A stretch of DNA of 64,000 nt from CAIKBL01 sp964555355 (GTDB lineage Bacteria > Pseudomonadota > Gammaproteobacteria > Ga0077536). Under the pieces are notes generated by a model that was given only the letters and a program-made list of their open reading frames with translations, was not told the DNA's origin and searched no databases. Both the position numbers and the translations under genes were made by a program. The DNA is taken from the NCBI GenBank assembly GCA_964555355.1, contig CAZKRY010000014.1, positions 138,368 through 202,367 of the forward strand, written 5' to 3'. The first letter of the stretch is position 1; each line of letters begins with the position of its first letter. Shown here piece after piece: positions 1 through 8,460 of the stretch.

Positions 1-449
1 TCACGCTCTACGGGGGCATGATGCATTCCGCGTCGGTCACGTTGTTCTGCGCGATTTTAGTCGCGACGTTACTGCTGGGACGCTGGTGGCAGGCCGCCTT
101 GTACAATCCGGGCGGTTTTGGCGAGGAATTTCGGGCACTTGCCGTGCCGCGTTGGATTTCACCCGTGGGTGCCTTCGTGGCGTTGGCACTCCTCGCGGCG
201 CGGTTCACCGAGACCAAAGCCGGGCTCGCGGAAGATGTTTTGTTGGTCTTGGTGATTTTGTTCGCCGTCCAAGGCCTTGCCGTGCTGCATGCCGGGTGCG
301 CCGCGAAAGCCTTGGGACGAGGATGGATGATCGGCACGTATGTGCTATTAGGGTTAGTCCCGCATGTGGTCATTCCGGTGCTGGCGACCACCGGGATCGC
401 CGACATGATGGTGGATTTTAGGCGGCGCATTCGTCGCGATGTCAATTGA
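1..449 (+). CDS. DUF2232 membrane protein, C-terminal part
   Basis: The reading frame is open to the left edge (first whole codon at base 3), so the gene begins outside the window; the two adjacent ATG codons at 18 and 21 are probably internal. About 148 residues remain. They carry several hydrophobic segments (roughly 10-30, 52-67, 77-95 and 108-130) and end in a short basic tail. A DUF2232 integral membrane protein of unknown function is commonly found between rpsR and rplI in gamma- and betaproteobacteria, and position and sequence style fit that. The stop lies 11 bases before the rplI start, which suggests co-transcription with ribosomal protein genes. The family assignment is from memory of the family and context, without a profile search. 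Confidence 0.75.
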   Translation, partial: TLYGGMMHSASVTLFCAILVATLLLGRWWQAALYNPGGFGEEFRALAVPRWISPVGAFVALALLAARFTETKAGLAEDVLLVLVILFAVQGLAVLHAGCAAKALGRGWMIGTYVLLGLVPHVVIPVLATTGIADMMVDFRRRIRRDVN

Positions 450-460
450 AGGGTCGAACG

Positions 461-919
461 ATGGAAATTATTCTGCTTGAGAAGATTCACAACCTGGGTA
501 ACCTCGGGGACAAAGTACGGGTGCGCGCGGGTTACGGTCGCAATTACCTCATCCCACGCAAAAAAGCGGTACCCGCAACGGTCGATAACGTAGCCAAATT
601 CGAAGCGCAACGCGCGGAGTTGGAGAAAGCCCAGCAGGCCGCGCTCGATGCCGCCAAGAGCCGCGCCGAGCGGATGCAGAATGTGGAATTGAGAATCACC
701 GCGCGTGCCGGCAACGAAGGCCGCCTGTTTGGTTCGGTGGGCACGCCGGAAATCGTCGCCGCGCTCGCTACCGCCGGCTTCGAGGTTGAGAAACGCGAAG
801 TCCGCTTGCCCAATGGCCCGTTACGCAATCTCGGTCGCCACCAAGTCGAGATCGGACTCCACGCCGATGTCAGTTCCACGATTGCCATCGATATCGTCAC
901 GGAAGGCGGCCCGCAGTAA
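461..919 (+). CDS. rplI: 50S ribosomal protein L9
   Basis: A protein of 152 residues, close to the 149 of E. coli L9. The N-terminus MEIILLEKIHNLGNLGDKV and the following GYGRNYLIP segment are the L9 signature; a long lysine/alanine-rich helix links to the C-terminal domain (LFGSVG, then LPNGPLRNLGRH). L9 binds domain V of 23S rRNA at the base of the L1 stalk. The ATG at 461 is chosen because it gives the conserved start and has GAAGGG upstream; an in-frame TTG at 446 would add five unrelated residues. It lies between the DUF2232 gene and dnaB, a usual arrangement. Confidence 0.97.
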   Translation: MEIILLEKIHNLGNLGDKVRVRAGYGRNYLIPRKKAVPATVDNVAKFEAQRAELEKAQQAALDAAKSRAERMQNVELRITARAGNEGRLFGSVGTPEIVAALATAGFEVEKREVRLPNGPLRNLGRHQVEIGLHADVSSTIAIDIVTEGGPQ

Positions 920-955
920 GCGCGCGCCACCGTGCGTATGCGCGAGTAACGAGCG

Positions 956-2362
956 ATGGCCGTTGAGTTTTCGGGCACGCGCGGCGCCGTCGGCGGCGAC
1001 CGTGCGCTCGATGCGCTGCGCATCCCGCCGCACTCCGTCGAGGCTGAGCAATCGGTGCTCGGCGGACTCATGCTCGATAACGACGCTTGGTATCAGGTTG
1101 CCGAGCGGCTAAGCCAAACCGACTTCTACCGGCGCGATCACGCCAATATTTTCCGCGGCATTGAAGCCCTCGCGAACGAGAGCAAACCTTACGACATCGT
1201 GACACTCGCCGAATGGTTGGAGAGTAACGAACTGCTCGAAACCTGCGGCGGACTTGCGTATCTAGCACAACTTGCCGACAACACACCCACCGCCGCTAAC
1301 ATCGCGGCCTACGCCGACATCGTGCGCGATCGCGCGGTATTGCGCGGTTTAATCCGCGCAGGCACCGAGATTGCTGAAAGCGCGATTCGTACCGAAGGCC
1401 GCACAACCAACGAGCTTATCGATCTCGCCGAGCGTACGGTGTTTGAAATTGCCGAGCGCGAAGCGCGTGGGCGCCGAGGCTTCCGCCCGATCAAGGAATT
1501 ACTGGTCAGCGCGCTTGACCGCATCGATCAACTGTTCCAGCGCGACAACCCCATCACCGGCGTTCCCACGGGTTATTACGAACTCGATGGCATGACTTCC
1601 GGATTACAGCCGTCGGATCTGGTAATTGTGGCCGGCCGACCGTCGATGGGCAAAACCGCGTTTGCGATCAACATCGCGCAAAACGCGGCAACCCGCGAAA
1701 AGCTGCCGGTCGCGATTTTCAGCATGGAAATGCCGAGTGAACAGATCGCGATGCGTATGTTGTCGTCGATTGGGCGCATCGATCAACACAAAGTGCGCAC
1801 TGGCAAACTCGCCGACGACGATTGGCCGCGTTTAACGCATGCGGTGGGTATCCTCTCCGAAATCAAAATGTTCATCGATGACACGCCGGCTCTGACGCCG
1901 GGTGACTTACGCGCGCGATGCCGGCGTTTGGCGCGCGAACACGGCCTAAGCATGGTGGTGATCGATTATCTGCAATTGATGCATGTGCCGGGCACGCAGG
2001 AAAACCGCGCGACCGAGATCTCGGAGATCTCGCGCTCGCTAAAGGCGCTTGCCAAGGAATTGAATGTGCCGGTGATCGCGCTGTCGCAGCTTAACCGCAG
2101 CCTTGAGCAACGCGGCGACAAACGACCCGTCATGTCTGACTTGCGCGAATCGGGTGCGATCGAACAGGACGCCGATCTCATCATGTTCATCTATCGGGAC
2201 GAGGTTTACAACGAAGACAGTCCCGACAAGGGAGTCGCCGAAATCATTATCGGCAAGCAACGTAACGGGCCGATTGGTACCCGCAAACTGCGTTTCTTCG
2301 GCGAGTACACCACCTTCGAGAATCTCGCGCACGATGGCTACGGGATGGGAGATCGTGCATGA
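956..2362 (+). CDS. dnaB: replicative DNA helicase DnaB
   Basis: 468 residues, normal for DnaB. The N-terminal primase-binding domain begins near residue 22 (PPHSVEAEQSVLGGLMLDN). The RecA-type helicase domain has Walker A GRPSMGKTAF near residue 225, a hydrophobic strand ending VVIDYLQLM as Walker B, and SQLNRSLEQRGDKRPVMSDL for the H3/H4 region. The hexamer unwinds DNA at the fork and recruits primase. No intein interrupts the coding sequence, although dnaB is a frequent intein host. The gene overlaps alr by four bases (ATGA), indicating translational coupling. Confidence 0.97.
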   Translation: MAVEFSGTRGAVGGDRALDALRIPPHSVEAEQSVLGGLMLDNDAWYQVAERLSQTDFYRRDHANIFRGIEALANESKPYDIVTLAEWLESNELLETCGGLAYLAQLADNTPTAANIAAYADIVRDRAVLRGLIRAGTEIAESAIRTEGRTTNELIDLAERTVFEIAEREARGRRGFRPIKELLVSALDRIDQLFQRDNPITGVPTGYYELDGMTSGLQPSDLVIVAGRPSMGKTAFAINIAQNAATREKLPVAIFSMEMPSEQIAMRMLSSIGRIDQHKVRTGKLADDDWPRLTHAVGILSEIKMFIDDTPALTPGDLRARCRRLAREHGLSMVVIDYLQLMHVPGTQENRATEISEISRSLKALAKELNVPVIALSQLNRSLEQRGDKRPVMSDLRESGAIEQDADLIMFIYRDEVYNEDSPDKGVAEIIIGKQRNGPIGTRKLRFFGEYTTFENLAHDGYGMGDRA

Positions 2363-3429
2363 CGCGCCCGGCGCGCGTCATCTTTGACGGTCACGCGGTT
2401 CGCGCCAATCTCCAGCAGGTTCGCCGGCGTGCGCCCAGTGCGCGCGTCATGGCAATCGTCAAAGCGGATGGCTACGGACACGGCATAGTGCGCGTGGCGC
2501 GCGCGCTCGGTTCCGCAGTCGATGCTTTGGGGGTCGCGTCAGTGGAAGAAGCGGCGAGTCTGCGCGAGGCAGCGTTGACTCAACGTATAGTCCTCCTCGA
2601 AGGGCCGTTCGACGCGAGCGAGCTGAAGGAAATTGCCGCGCTGGAATTGGAATCGGTCGTGCATAACGAGGCGCAAGCGCGAATGTTCGCCGATGCGCCG
2701 GTGAAAACGCCGTTGTGGATTAAAGTTGACACCGGTATGCACCGCCTGGGTTTTACACCGGAGGAGGCGCGGCGGGCGCTTCAAACGTTGGCCGGTGGCG
2801 GACGACCAGTACGGTTGATGACGCATTTCGCCGCCGCGCATTGGCGCGACGATGTCAGTGTCCTTGAGCAGTTTGCGCGCTTGAACGCGCTTGAATCCGC
2901 AACGGTCGTCGAGCGCTGTTGCGCGAATTCAAGCGCAATCCTGGCCTGGCCCGCCACGAATGCGGATTGGGTGCGGCCGGGTCTCATGTTGTACGGCGTT
3001 TCACCATTTGCCGATCGGACCGCTCTCGATCTCACGCTAAAGCCCGCGATGACGGTCAAGTCAGCGTTGATTGCAGTGAAACGCGTTGAAGCCGGCGGCG
3101 GGATTGGGTATGGCCGCGGTTTTGTCTGCCCGGAGCCGATGAATATCGGCGTGGTCGCATTCGGATATGCTGATGGTTATCCGCGGCATGCCGGCACGGG
3201 CACGCCCATTCTCGTCGACGGCATTCGTACTCAGGTACTTGGCGATTGTTCGATGGATATGTTGGCGGTGGATTTGAGACCCGTCCCCAACGCTCGGCTT
3301 GGCTCCTCGGTGACGTTGTGGGGTGAAGGTTTACCGGTCGAGGAAATCGCGCGCGCCGCCGGCACCATCCCCTATGAATTGCTATGTCGTATGCGCATGC
3401 GGGCGCAATTCATCGAACGCGACGACTAG
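2359..3429 (+). CDS. alr: alanine racemase
   Basis: 356 residues, typical for Alr. The PLP-binding lysine is in VKADGYGHG near residue 35, and the second catalytic element is the RPGLMLYG tract around residue 210, followed by the C-terminal beta domain with GYGRGF and GYADGYPR. The enzyme interconverts L- and D-alanine for peptidoglycan synthesis in the cytoplasm. It overlaps dnaB by four bases and is followed by radA after three bases, so dnaB-alr-radA is probably one transcript. This dnaB-alr neighbourhood is common in gammaproteobacteria. Confidence 0.96.
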   Translation: MTRPARVIFDGHAVRANLQQVRRRAPSARVMAIVKADGYGHGIVRVARALGSAVDALGVASVEEAASLREAALTQRIVLLEGPFDASELKEIAALELESVVHNEAQARMFADAPVKTPLWIKVDTGMHRLGFTPEEARRALQTLAGGGRPVRLMTHFAAAHWRDDVSVLEQFARLNALESATVVERCCANSSAILAWPATNADWVRPGLMLYGVSPFADRTALDLTLKPAMTVKSALIAVKRVEAGGGIGYGRGFVCPEPMNIGVVAFGYADGYPRHAGTGTPILVDGIRTQVLGDCSMDMLAVDLRPVPNARLGSSVTLWGEGLPVEEIARAAGTIPYELLCRMRMRAQFIERDD

Positions 3430-3432
3430 AAG

Positions 3433-4785
3433 ATGAAAGCGCCGAAACGCGTCTACCAATGCGAGCAGTGCGGCGCGACGCAGCCCAAATGGGTTGGGCA
3501 ATGCGCCGATTGCGGCAGTTGGAATACCCTCATCGAAACGCTCGCGGCGCCGCCTACCACACGCGCCTCCTATAGCGGCGAGTCGACCAAGGTGATCGCG
3601 CTCGGCGATGTGCAGCCGGAAGCAACGCCAAGGTTATCGAGTGGTCTCGCCGAATTTGATCGGGTGCTCGGCGGTGGGTTAGTTGAGGGTTCGGTGGTTC
3701 TACTGGGCGGCGATCCCGGAATCGGCAAGTCGACCTTGTTGTTGCAGAGCTTGGCGGCGATGTCGGCCGATAGCCGACTCAAAGCCTTGTATGTCAGCGG
3801 CGAAGAGTCGTCGGCGCAGATCGCCATGCGCGCCGCCCGCTTGAAGTTACCGGTGGCGCGTCTGCTGTTGCTGGTTGAAACGGAAATCGAACGCGTGATC
3901 GCGCTCGCGCAAAGCGAGCGTGCCCAGGTGCTGGTCATCGACTCAATCCAAACACTGATGACAAGCGCTTTGCAATCCGCACCCGGCAGCGTCGCGCAAG
4001 TCCGAGAATGTGCCGCGCAACTGGTACGCTTTGCTAAAGCGAGCCGCACCGCCGTTTATCTAGTAGGGCATGTGACTAAGGACGGCACTCTCGCCGGCCC
4101 GCGCGTGCTTGAGCACATGGTCGACGCCGTGCTTTATTTTGAAGGCGAACTCGGTGGCCGCTATCGCTTGGTGCGCGCGTTTAAAAATCGCTTTGGCGCG
4201 GTCAACGAACTCGGTGTTTTTGCGATGACCGATACGGGCCTTAAAGAAGTCACCAATCCTTCAGCGATCTTGTTATCGCGCCACGCGACGCCGGTCGCGG
4301 GCAGCGCGGTATTGGTGACACGCGAAGGCACGCGCCCGATGTTGGTGGAAGTCCAAGCGCTAGTCGACGATACGGCGCTTGGGAATCCGCGCCGAGTCAC
4401 CGTCGGATTTGAACAGAATCGCCTATCAATGTTGCTCGCGGTGCTTCACCGACACGGGGGGGTGGCGACCGCCGGTTGCGATGTGTTTGCCAACATTGTC
4501 GGCGGCGTACGCTTAACCGAGACCGGCGGCGATCTCGCCATTGTTATGGCAGTGCTGTCCAGTTTGCGCGATCGACCCTTACCAAACGACTGCGTCATAT
4601 TCGGCGAAATAGGGTTGGCCGGCGAAGTGCGACCGGTCCAGGCTGGCCCCGAACGCATCCGCGAAGCTGCAAAGCACGGCTATCGACGCGCTATCGTGCC
4701 GAGTGCCAACGTGCCAAAAGGCATGACGTTCGATCTCGAAGTCACCGGCGTCGCGCGATTGGCGGAGGCGCTGCAACTTTTCTAA
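3433..4785 (+). CDS. radA: DNA repair protein RadA
   Basis: 450 residues. Domains in order: an N-terminal four-cysteine zinc finger (CEQCGATQPKWVGQCADCG, residues 10-28), a RecA-like ATPase with Walker A GGDPGIGKST near residue 93, the RadA-specific KNRFG motif near residue 250, and a C-terminal Lon-protease-like domain without protease activity (ending in GEIGLAGEVRPV and a hydrophobic tail). RadA promotes branch migration of recombination intermediates. ATG at 3433 follows the alr stop by three bases with AGAAG just upstream. It converges with the next minus-strand gene, with only 30 bases between them and no obvious terminator hairpin. Confidence 0.96.
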   Translation: MKAPKRVYQCEQCGATQPKWVGQCADCGSWNTLIETLAAPPTTRASYSGESTKVIALGDVQPEATPRLSSGLAEFDRVLGGGLVEGSVVLLGGDPGIGKSTLLLQSLAAMSADSRLKALYVSGEESSAQIAMRAARLKLPVARLLLLVETEIERVIALAQSERAQVLVIDSIQTLMTSALQSAPGSVAQVRECAAQLVRFAKASRTAVYLVGHVTKDGTLAGPRVLEHMVDAVLYFEGELGGRYRLVRAFKNRFGAVNELGVFAMTDTGLKEVTNPSAILLSRHATPVAGSAVLVTREGTRPMLVEVQALVDDTALGNPRRVTVGFEQNRLSMLLAVLHRHGGVATAGCDVFANIVGGVRLTETGGDLAIVMAVLSSLRDRPLPNDCVIFGEIGLAGEVRPVQAGPERIREAAKHGYRRAIVPSANVPKGMTFDLEVTGVARLAEALQLF

Positions 4786-4815
4786 GAAGCGCTTTGGAAC
4801 AGAACCGACGCGACC

Positions 4816-6138
4816 TTATGTCGCGGGCTGGTCATCCACCGTGTCCGCGTCACTCGTGGAGAGCGGAACTTCCGGTGTCGGTTGGGGCGGAAAGATGCGC
4901 GCGGTACGGACCGAATGCTCCGAACTCTGCACGATTTCCAACGTGTAGTCGCCAACGCGCAGACTAGTCCCGGTGTCTGGGATACTTTCAAGTCGCTCCA
5001 AGATCAACCCGTTCAACGTTTTCGGGCCATCTTCCGGCAAATTCCAGCGGAAGGCCCGATTCAGCTCGCGCAGATTGGTCGAGGCATCGACCAACACGCT
5101 GCCGTCGGCCTGCGGTTGCATCGCGCGCGTGATGAATTGCGGGACGGTCGTGAACTCACCGACGACTTGTTCCAATACATCGTCCAGCGTGACGATGCCG
5201 ATGACGTCGCCGTACTCATCTACCACCAGACCCATGCGCTCTTTCTCAAGCTGGAAGTTAATCAACTGCGCGTGCAGGTTGGCCTTCATCGGCACGTAGT
5301 ACGGTTCGCTCAGCAGATTCTCGAGTTCCGAGATATCGAATTCATCGCCATGCCGCATCAGCTTGGTCAGCGTGCGCAAGTGCAGAATACCGAGCACGTT
5401 GTCGAGGCTACCGCGATAACAGGGAACGCGGGTATGCCGACAGGTCATGAGTTGCTCGCGGACGTCGACCCACTCCTGTCCGAAGTCGATCGCGACCACG
5501 TCCGAGCGCGGCACCATGATGTCTTCGACGGTGACTTTCTCCAAGTCGAGGATCCCGAACAACATATCCCGGTGTTTTTGCGGAATCATTGCGCCGGCTT
5601 CCTTGACTACCGTGCGCAGTTCTTCGCGATCCAATGGATCGAGCCGCGAGCGATCGGCGCTCACATTGAACGGCCGTAACAAAAGCCGCGTGAGCCAGTT
5701 AATCGACGCAACCAGCGGGCGAAACAGCGCCATTAACGGAATTAATAAGAGTGTCGCGGGGAACGCCAGACGTTCGGGGTGCAAGGCAGCGATAGTTTTC
5801 GGCAGCACTTCGGCGAAGATGAGGATGAGCGCCGTCAGAATGAGCGACGCGAGCCAAAGGCCCTGTTGGCCGAATAACTGGAGGGTTACCAAGGTCGCAA
5901 TTTGAGTGACCAAGACGTTGAGAAAGTTGTTACCGAGCAGTACGAACCCGATTAACCCATCGGGTTTATCCAGCAGTCTAAGCGCCCGCTTGGCGCCCGC
6001 GTGTTGCTGATCGGCTAGATGGCGCAAGCGGTAACGATTCAGTGCCATCATTGACGTTTCGGCGGCCGAAAAAAACGCGCTGCACGCGATGAGCACGATG
6101 GTCGCGATCGACAGGAGGACTAGGGAGGATGTTTCCAT
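4816..6138 (-). CDS. CNNM/CorC-family transporter (HlyC/CorC, YfjD-like)
   Basis: 440 residues in the usual three-part layout: an N-terminal CNNM (DUF21) membrane domain with about four hydrophobic helices (residues 1-190), a CBS-domain pair (about 205-330, starting at VEDIMVPRSDVVAIDF), and a C-terminal CorC_HlyC domain (about 345-425). Members are linked to magnesium/cobalt efflux and to magnesium homeostasis in the inner membrane; the exact substrate cannot be read from sequence. The serine/alanine and asparagine-rich helices (SAFFSAAETSMMALNR) are typical of the CNNM ion site. It is six bases downstream of the CcsA-like gene, a pairing (YpjD-YfjD) often seen near ffh in gammaproteobacteria. 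Confidence 0.92.
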   Translation of the reverse strand: METSSLVLLSIATIVLIACSAFFSAAETSMMALNRYRLRHLADQQHAGAKRALRLLDKPDGLIGFVLLGNNFLNVLVTQIATLVTLQLFGQQGLWLASLILTALILIFAEVLPKTIAALHPERLAFPATLLLIPLMALFRPLVASINWLTRLLLRPFNVSADRSRLDPLDREELRTVVKEAGAMIPQKHRDMLFGILDLEKVTVEDIMVPRSDVVAIDFGQEWVDVREQLMTCRHTRVPCYRGSLDNVLGILHLRTLTKLMRHGDEFDISELENLLSEPYYVPMKANLHAQLINFQLEKERMGLVVDEYGDVIGIVTLDDVLEQVVGEFTTVPQFITRAMQPQADGSVLVDASTNLRELNRAFRWNLPEDGPKTLNGLILERLESIPDTGTSLRVGDYTLEIVQSSEHSVRTARIFPPQPTPEVPLSTSDADTVDDQPAT

Positions 6139-6144
6139 AAGGCG

Positions 6145-6921
6145 CTAAACCTTCTGCAGGATTATCTGCAGGACGAATTTGGTGCCAAAAAAAGCAAGGG
6201 CGAGCAAAACAAACCCGGCAATGACATAGCGTATACCGTGACGTCCGCGCCACCCACGCTGCCAGCGGCCATAGACGAGTACGGCAAACACAATCCAGGC
6301 CAAGATCGAGAAGACAATTTTGTGCGCGAGATGTTGCGCGCGGATATCAGTGACATAGAGCGCGCCGAGGGCGAGGCTCACGGTCAGCAACGTAAACGCA
6401 AGTGCGGTTAGCTGAAACATCACCGCTTCCATCGTTGGTAGCGGTGGAAAAAAACTGAATCCCGGGTGATGCTGGCGGAGTTGGCGCGTCGCCACCCAGA
6501 GCAATAGCGCTTGCATCGTGGCGATCGCAAACAGGCTGTAAGCAAGGATCGCAAGCGCGATATGCAAATGCATGCCGAGTGGCGCGGGGCCGTTCGCGCG
6601 AAGCGGCGACGGTAACCACAGATCAAGCGCGAGCGCGAGCGCCGCGAGCGGTAGCACGACGACCGCGAGGCTTGATAGTTCGAGGCGAAGGTTGAGTAAG
6701 AGAATAAGGGCTACGACGCACCAGCCGACCGTCGAGCCGGCGCTGAACAGACCGCTGTTCGCGCTCACGGAGGTTAGAAAGTTAGGCGCGAGATGATGAC
6801 CATGACCGGCAAGCGCGAGCACGGTGAGGAGCAAGCCGGGAAGTCTTTTCTGGTTGGCAAAGCAGGCCGCCGCGGCCACGTAAAGCAGCAACGCGGTTAA
6901 ACCCGAAAAATCAGCGTTCAT
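6145..6921 (-). CDS. CcsA/YpjD-like inner-membrane protein
   Basis: 258 residues, almost wholly hydrophobic with about eight predicted membrane segments. The core has the CcsA/CcmC-type features: MHLHIALAILAYSLFAIA (conserved histidine in a helix, around residue 120) and a late HKIVFSILAWIVFAVLVYGR segment with a second histidine. It resembles YpjD, the cytochrome-c-assembly-like protein usually encoded beside ffh; it lacks a long periplasmic WWD region, so a direct role in haem handling is not shown. Divergent from ffh with a 175-base gap; translated ahead of the CNNM gene. Confidence 0.85.
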   Translation of the reverse strand: MNADFSGLTALLLYVAAAACFANQKRLPGLLLTVLALAGHGHHLAPNFLTSVSANSGLFSAGSTVGWCVVALILLLNLRLELSSLAVVVLPLAALALALDLWLPSPLRANGPAPLGMHLHIALAILAYSLFAIATMQALLLWVATRQLRQHHPGFSFFPPLPTMEAVMFQLTALAFTLLTVSLALGALYVTDIRAQHLAHKIVFSILAWIVFAVLVYGRWQRGWRGRHGIRYVIAGFVLLALAFFGTKFVLQIILQKV

Positions 6922-7096
6922 GACTCGCGAGATTCTTTGTCACGTCGGCATTGTATAGGAAAGCCGTGACGCGCAAAGGCGTCGCCGGAGAACGTCGAAC
7001 CCGTGGTAAATTAGTGCCCTAATTAATTAATGTATGCGCCTTAATGGCGCGCTGGATGCGAATGACGCGCGGCGTAACGTCGCGCAGGAGCCGAGC

Positions 7097-8458
7097 ATGT
7101 TTCAAGGGTTGAGCGATCGTCTAAGTCAGGTTGTTAAAAAGCTGCGCGGGCAAGGCCGCATCACCGAAGAAAACATCGATTCAACGTTGCGTGAAGTACG
7201 GATGGCCTTGCTCGAGGCCGACGTTGCGTTACCAGTGGTGAAAGACTTCATCGAGCAAGTTCGCGTGCGCGCCCTCGGTCAAGAGGTCATGGGTCACTTG
7301 ACGCCGGGCCAAGCGCTGATCCGGGTGGTGCGCGACGAACTCACCGCGATGATGGGCGAGGCCGGCACCCCGCTCAACTTTGCGGCGGAGCCGCCAGTGG
7401 TGATCCTGCTCGCGGGTCTGCAGGGTTCGGGTAAAACCACCAGCGCCGCCAAGCTCGCGAAGCGCTTGAAGGAACAGGATAAGAAATCGGTAGGCATGGT
7501 GAGCTGCGACGTTTATCGCCCGGCCGCGATCGAACAGCTCCGGGTATTGTCTGGCGAAGTGGGGGTGAGCTGCTACCCCAGCGACGCTGGTTCGCCGGTC
7601 GACATCGCATTACGCGCGCTTGCCACCGCGCGTCGCGAACTAAAAGATGTGCTGTTGGTGGACACCGCCGGTCGCTTGCACATCGACACCCAGATGATGG
7701 AGGAAATCAAAGCGCTGCACGCGGCGTTGAAGCCGCATGAGACCCTTTTCGTCATCGATTCGATGATGGGCCAAGACGCGGTCAAGACGGCCCAGGCATT
7801 TAACGAGGCCCTGCCCCTGACCGGCGTCATTCTCACCAAGACCGATGGCGATGCGCGTGGTGGCGCCGCGCTATCCGTGCGACACGTGACGGGCAAGCCG
7901 ATTAAATTCATCGGCATCGGCGAAAAGACGCACGCGCTCGAACCCTTTCATCCGGATCGCATCGCGTCACGCATCTTAGGCATGGGTGACGTGCTGACGT
8001 TGATCGAAGAAGTCGAACAAAAAGTTGACCGCGAGCAAGCAGCGAAAGTTGCCGCCAAATTAAGCAAGGGCAAGGGTTTCGATCTGCAAGACTTTCGTGA
8101 GCAGCTCGAACAGATGCGCAAGATGGGTGGTTTGAGCGCGCTAATCGGCAAGCTACCGGGGACGGCCGATCTTCCCGATCAAGTCAAGAATCGGGTAAAC
8201 GACAAAGAGCTGGTGCGGATGGCGGCGATTATCGATTCGATGACGCCGCAGGAGCGGCAATTTCCGGCGGTGCTTAAAGCCTCACGCAAAAAGCGCATCG
8301 CCGATGGTTCCGGCACCCAAGTCCAAGACATCAATCGCCTGTTGAAACAATTCGATCAAATGCAGCGCATGATGAAAAAAGTTTCCAAGAAAGGCGGTTT
8401 ACAAAGCTTGATGCGTGGGCTGCAAGGCAAAATGCCGCCCGGCATGCCGTTTCAATAA
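7097..8458 (+). CDS. ffh: signal recognition particle GTPase Ffh
   Basis: 453 residues, normal for Ffh. N domain (MFQGLSDRLSQVVKKLRGQG), then the G domain with P-loop LQGSGKTTSAAKLAKRL (about residue 110), DTAGRLHID, TKTDGDARGGAAL, and a C-terminal methionine-rich M domain (MQRMMKK, then MPPGMPFQ). It binds 4.5S RNA and signal sequences and delivers ribosomes to FtsY. The ATG at 7097 is chosen because CAGGAG stands six bases before it and the conserved N domain begins there; an upstream in-frame ATG at 7034 would add 21 unrelated residues. The short 5' region is AT-rich (TAATTAATTAATG) and may hold the promoter. Confidence 0.97.
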   Translation: MFQGLSDRLSQVVKKLRGQGRITEENIDSTLREVRMALLEADVALPVVKDFIEQVRVRALGQEVMGHLTPGQALIRVVRDELTAMMGEAGTPLNFAAEPPVVILLAGLQGSGKTTSAAKLAKRLKEQDKKSVGMVSCDVYRPAAIEQLRVLSGEVGVSCYPSDAGSPVDIALRALATARRELKDVLLVDTAGRLHIDTQMMEEIKALHAALKPHETLFVIDSMMGQDAVKTAQAFNEALPLTGVILTKTDGDARGGAALSVRHVTGKPIKFIGIGEKTHALEPFHPDRIASRILGMGDVLTLIEEVEQKVDREQAAKVAAKLSKGKGFDLQDFREQLEQMRKMGGLSALIGKLPGTADLPDQVKNRVNDKELVRMAAIIDSMTPQERQFPAVLKASRKKRIADGSGTQVQDINRLLKQFDQMQRMMKKVSKKGGLQSLMRGLQGKMPPGMPFQ

Positions 8459-8460
8459 AC

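Noticed and set aside
4882..5679. A 265-codon plus-strand frame inside the CNNM gene
   Set aside because: It is antisense to a well-supported transporter and has no recognisable domain.
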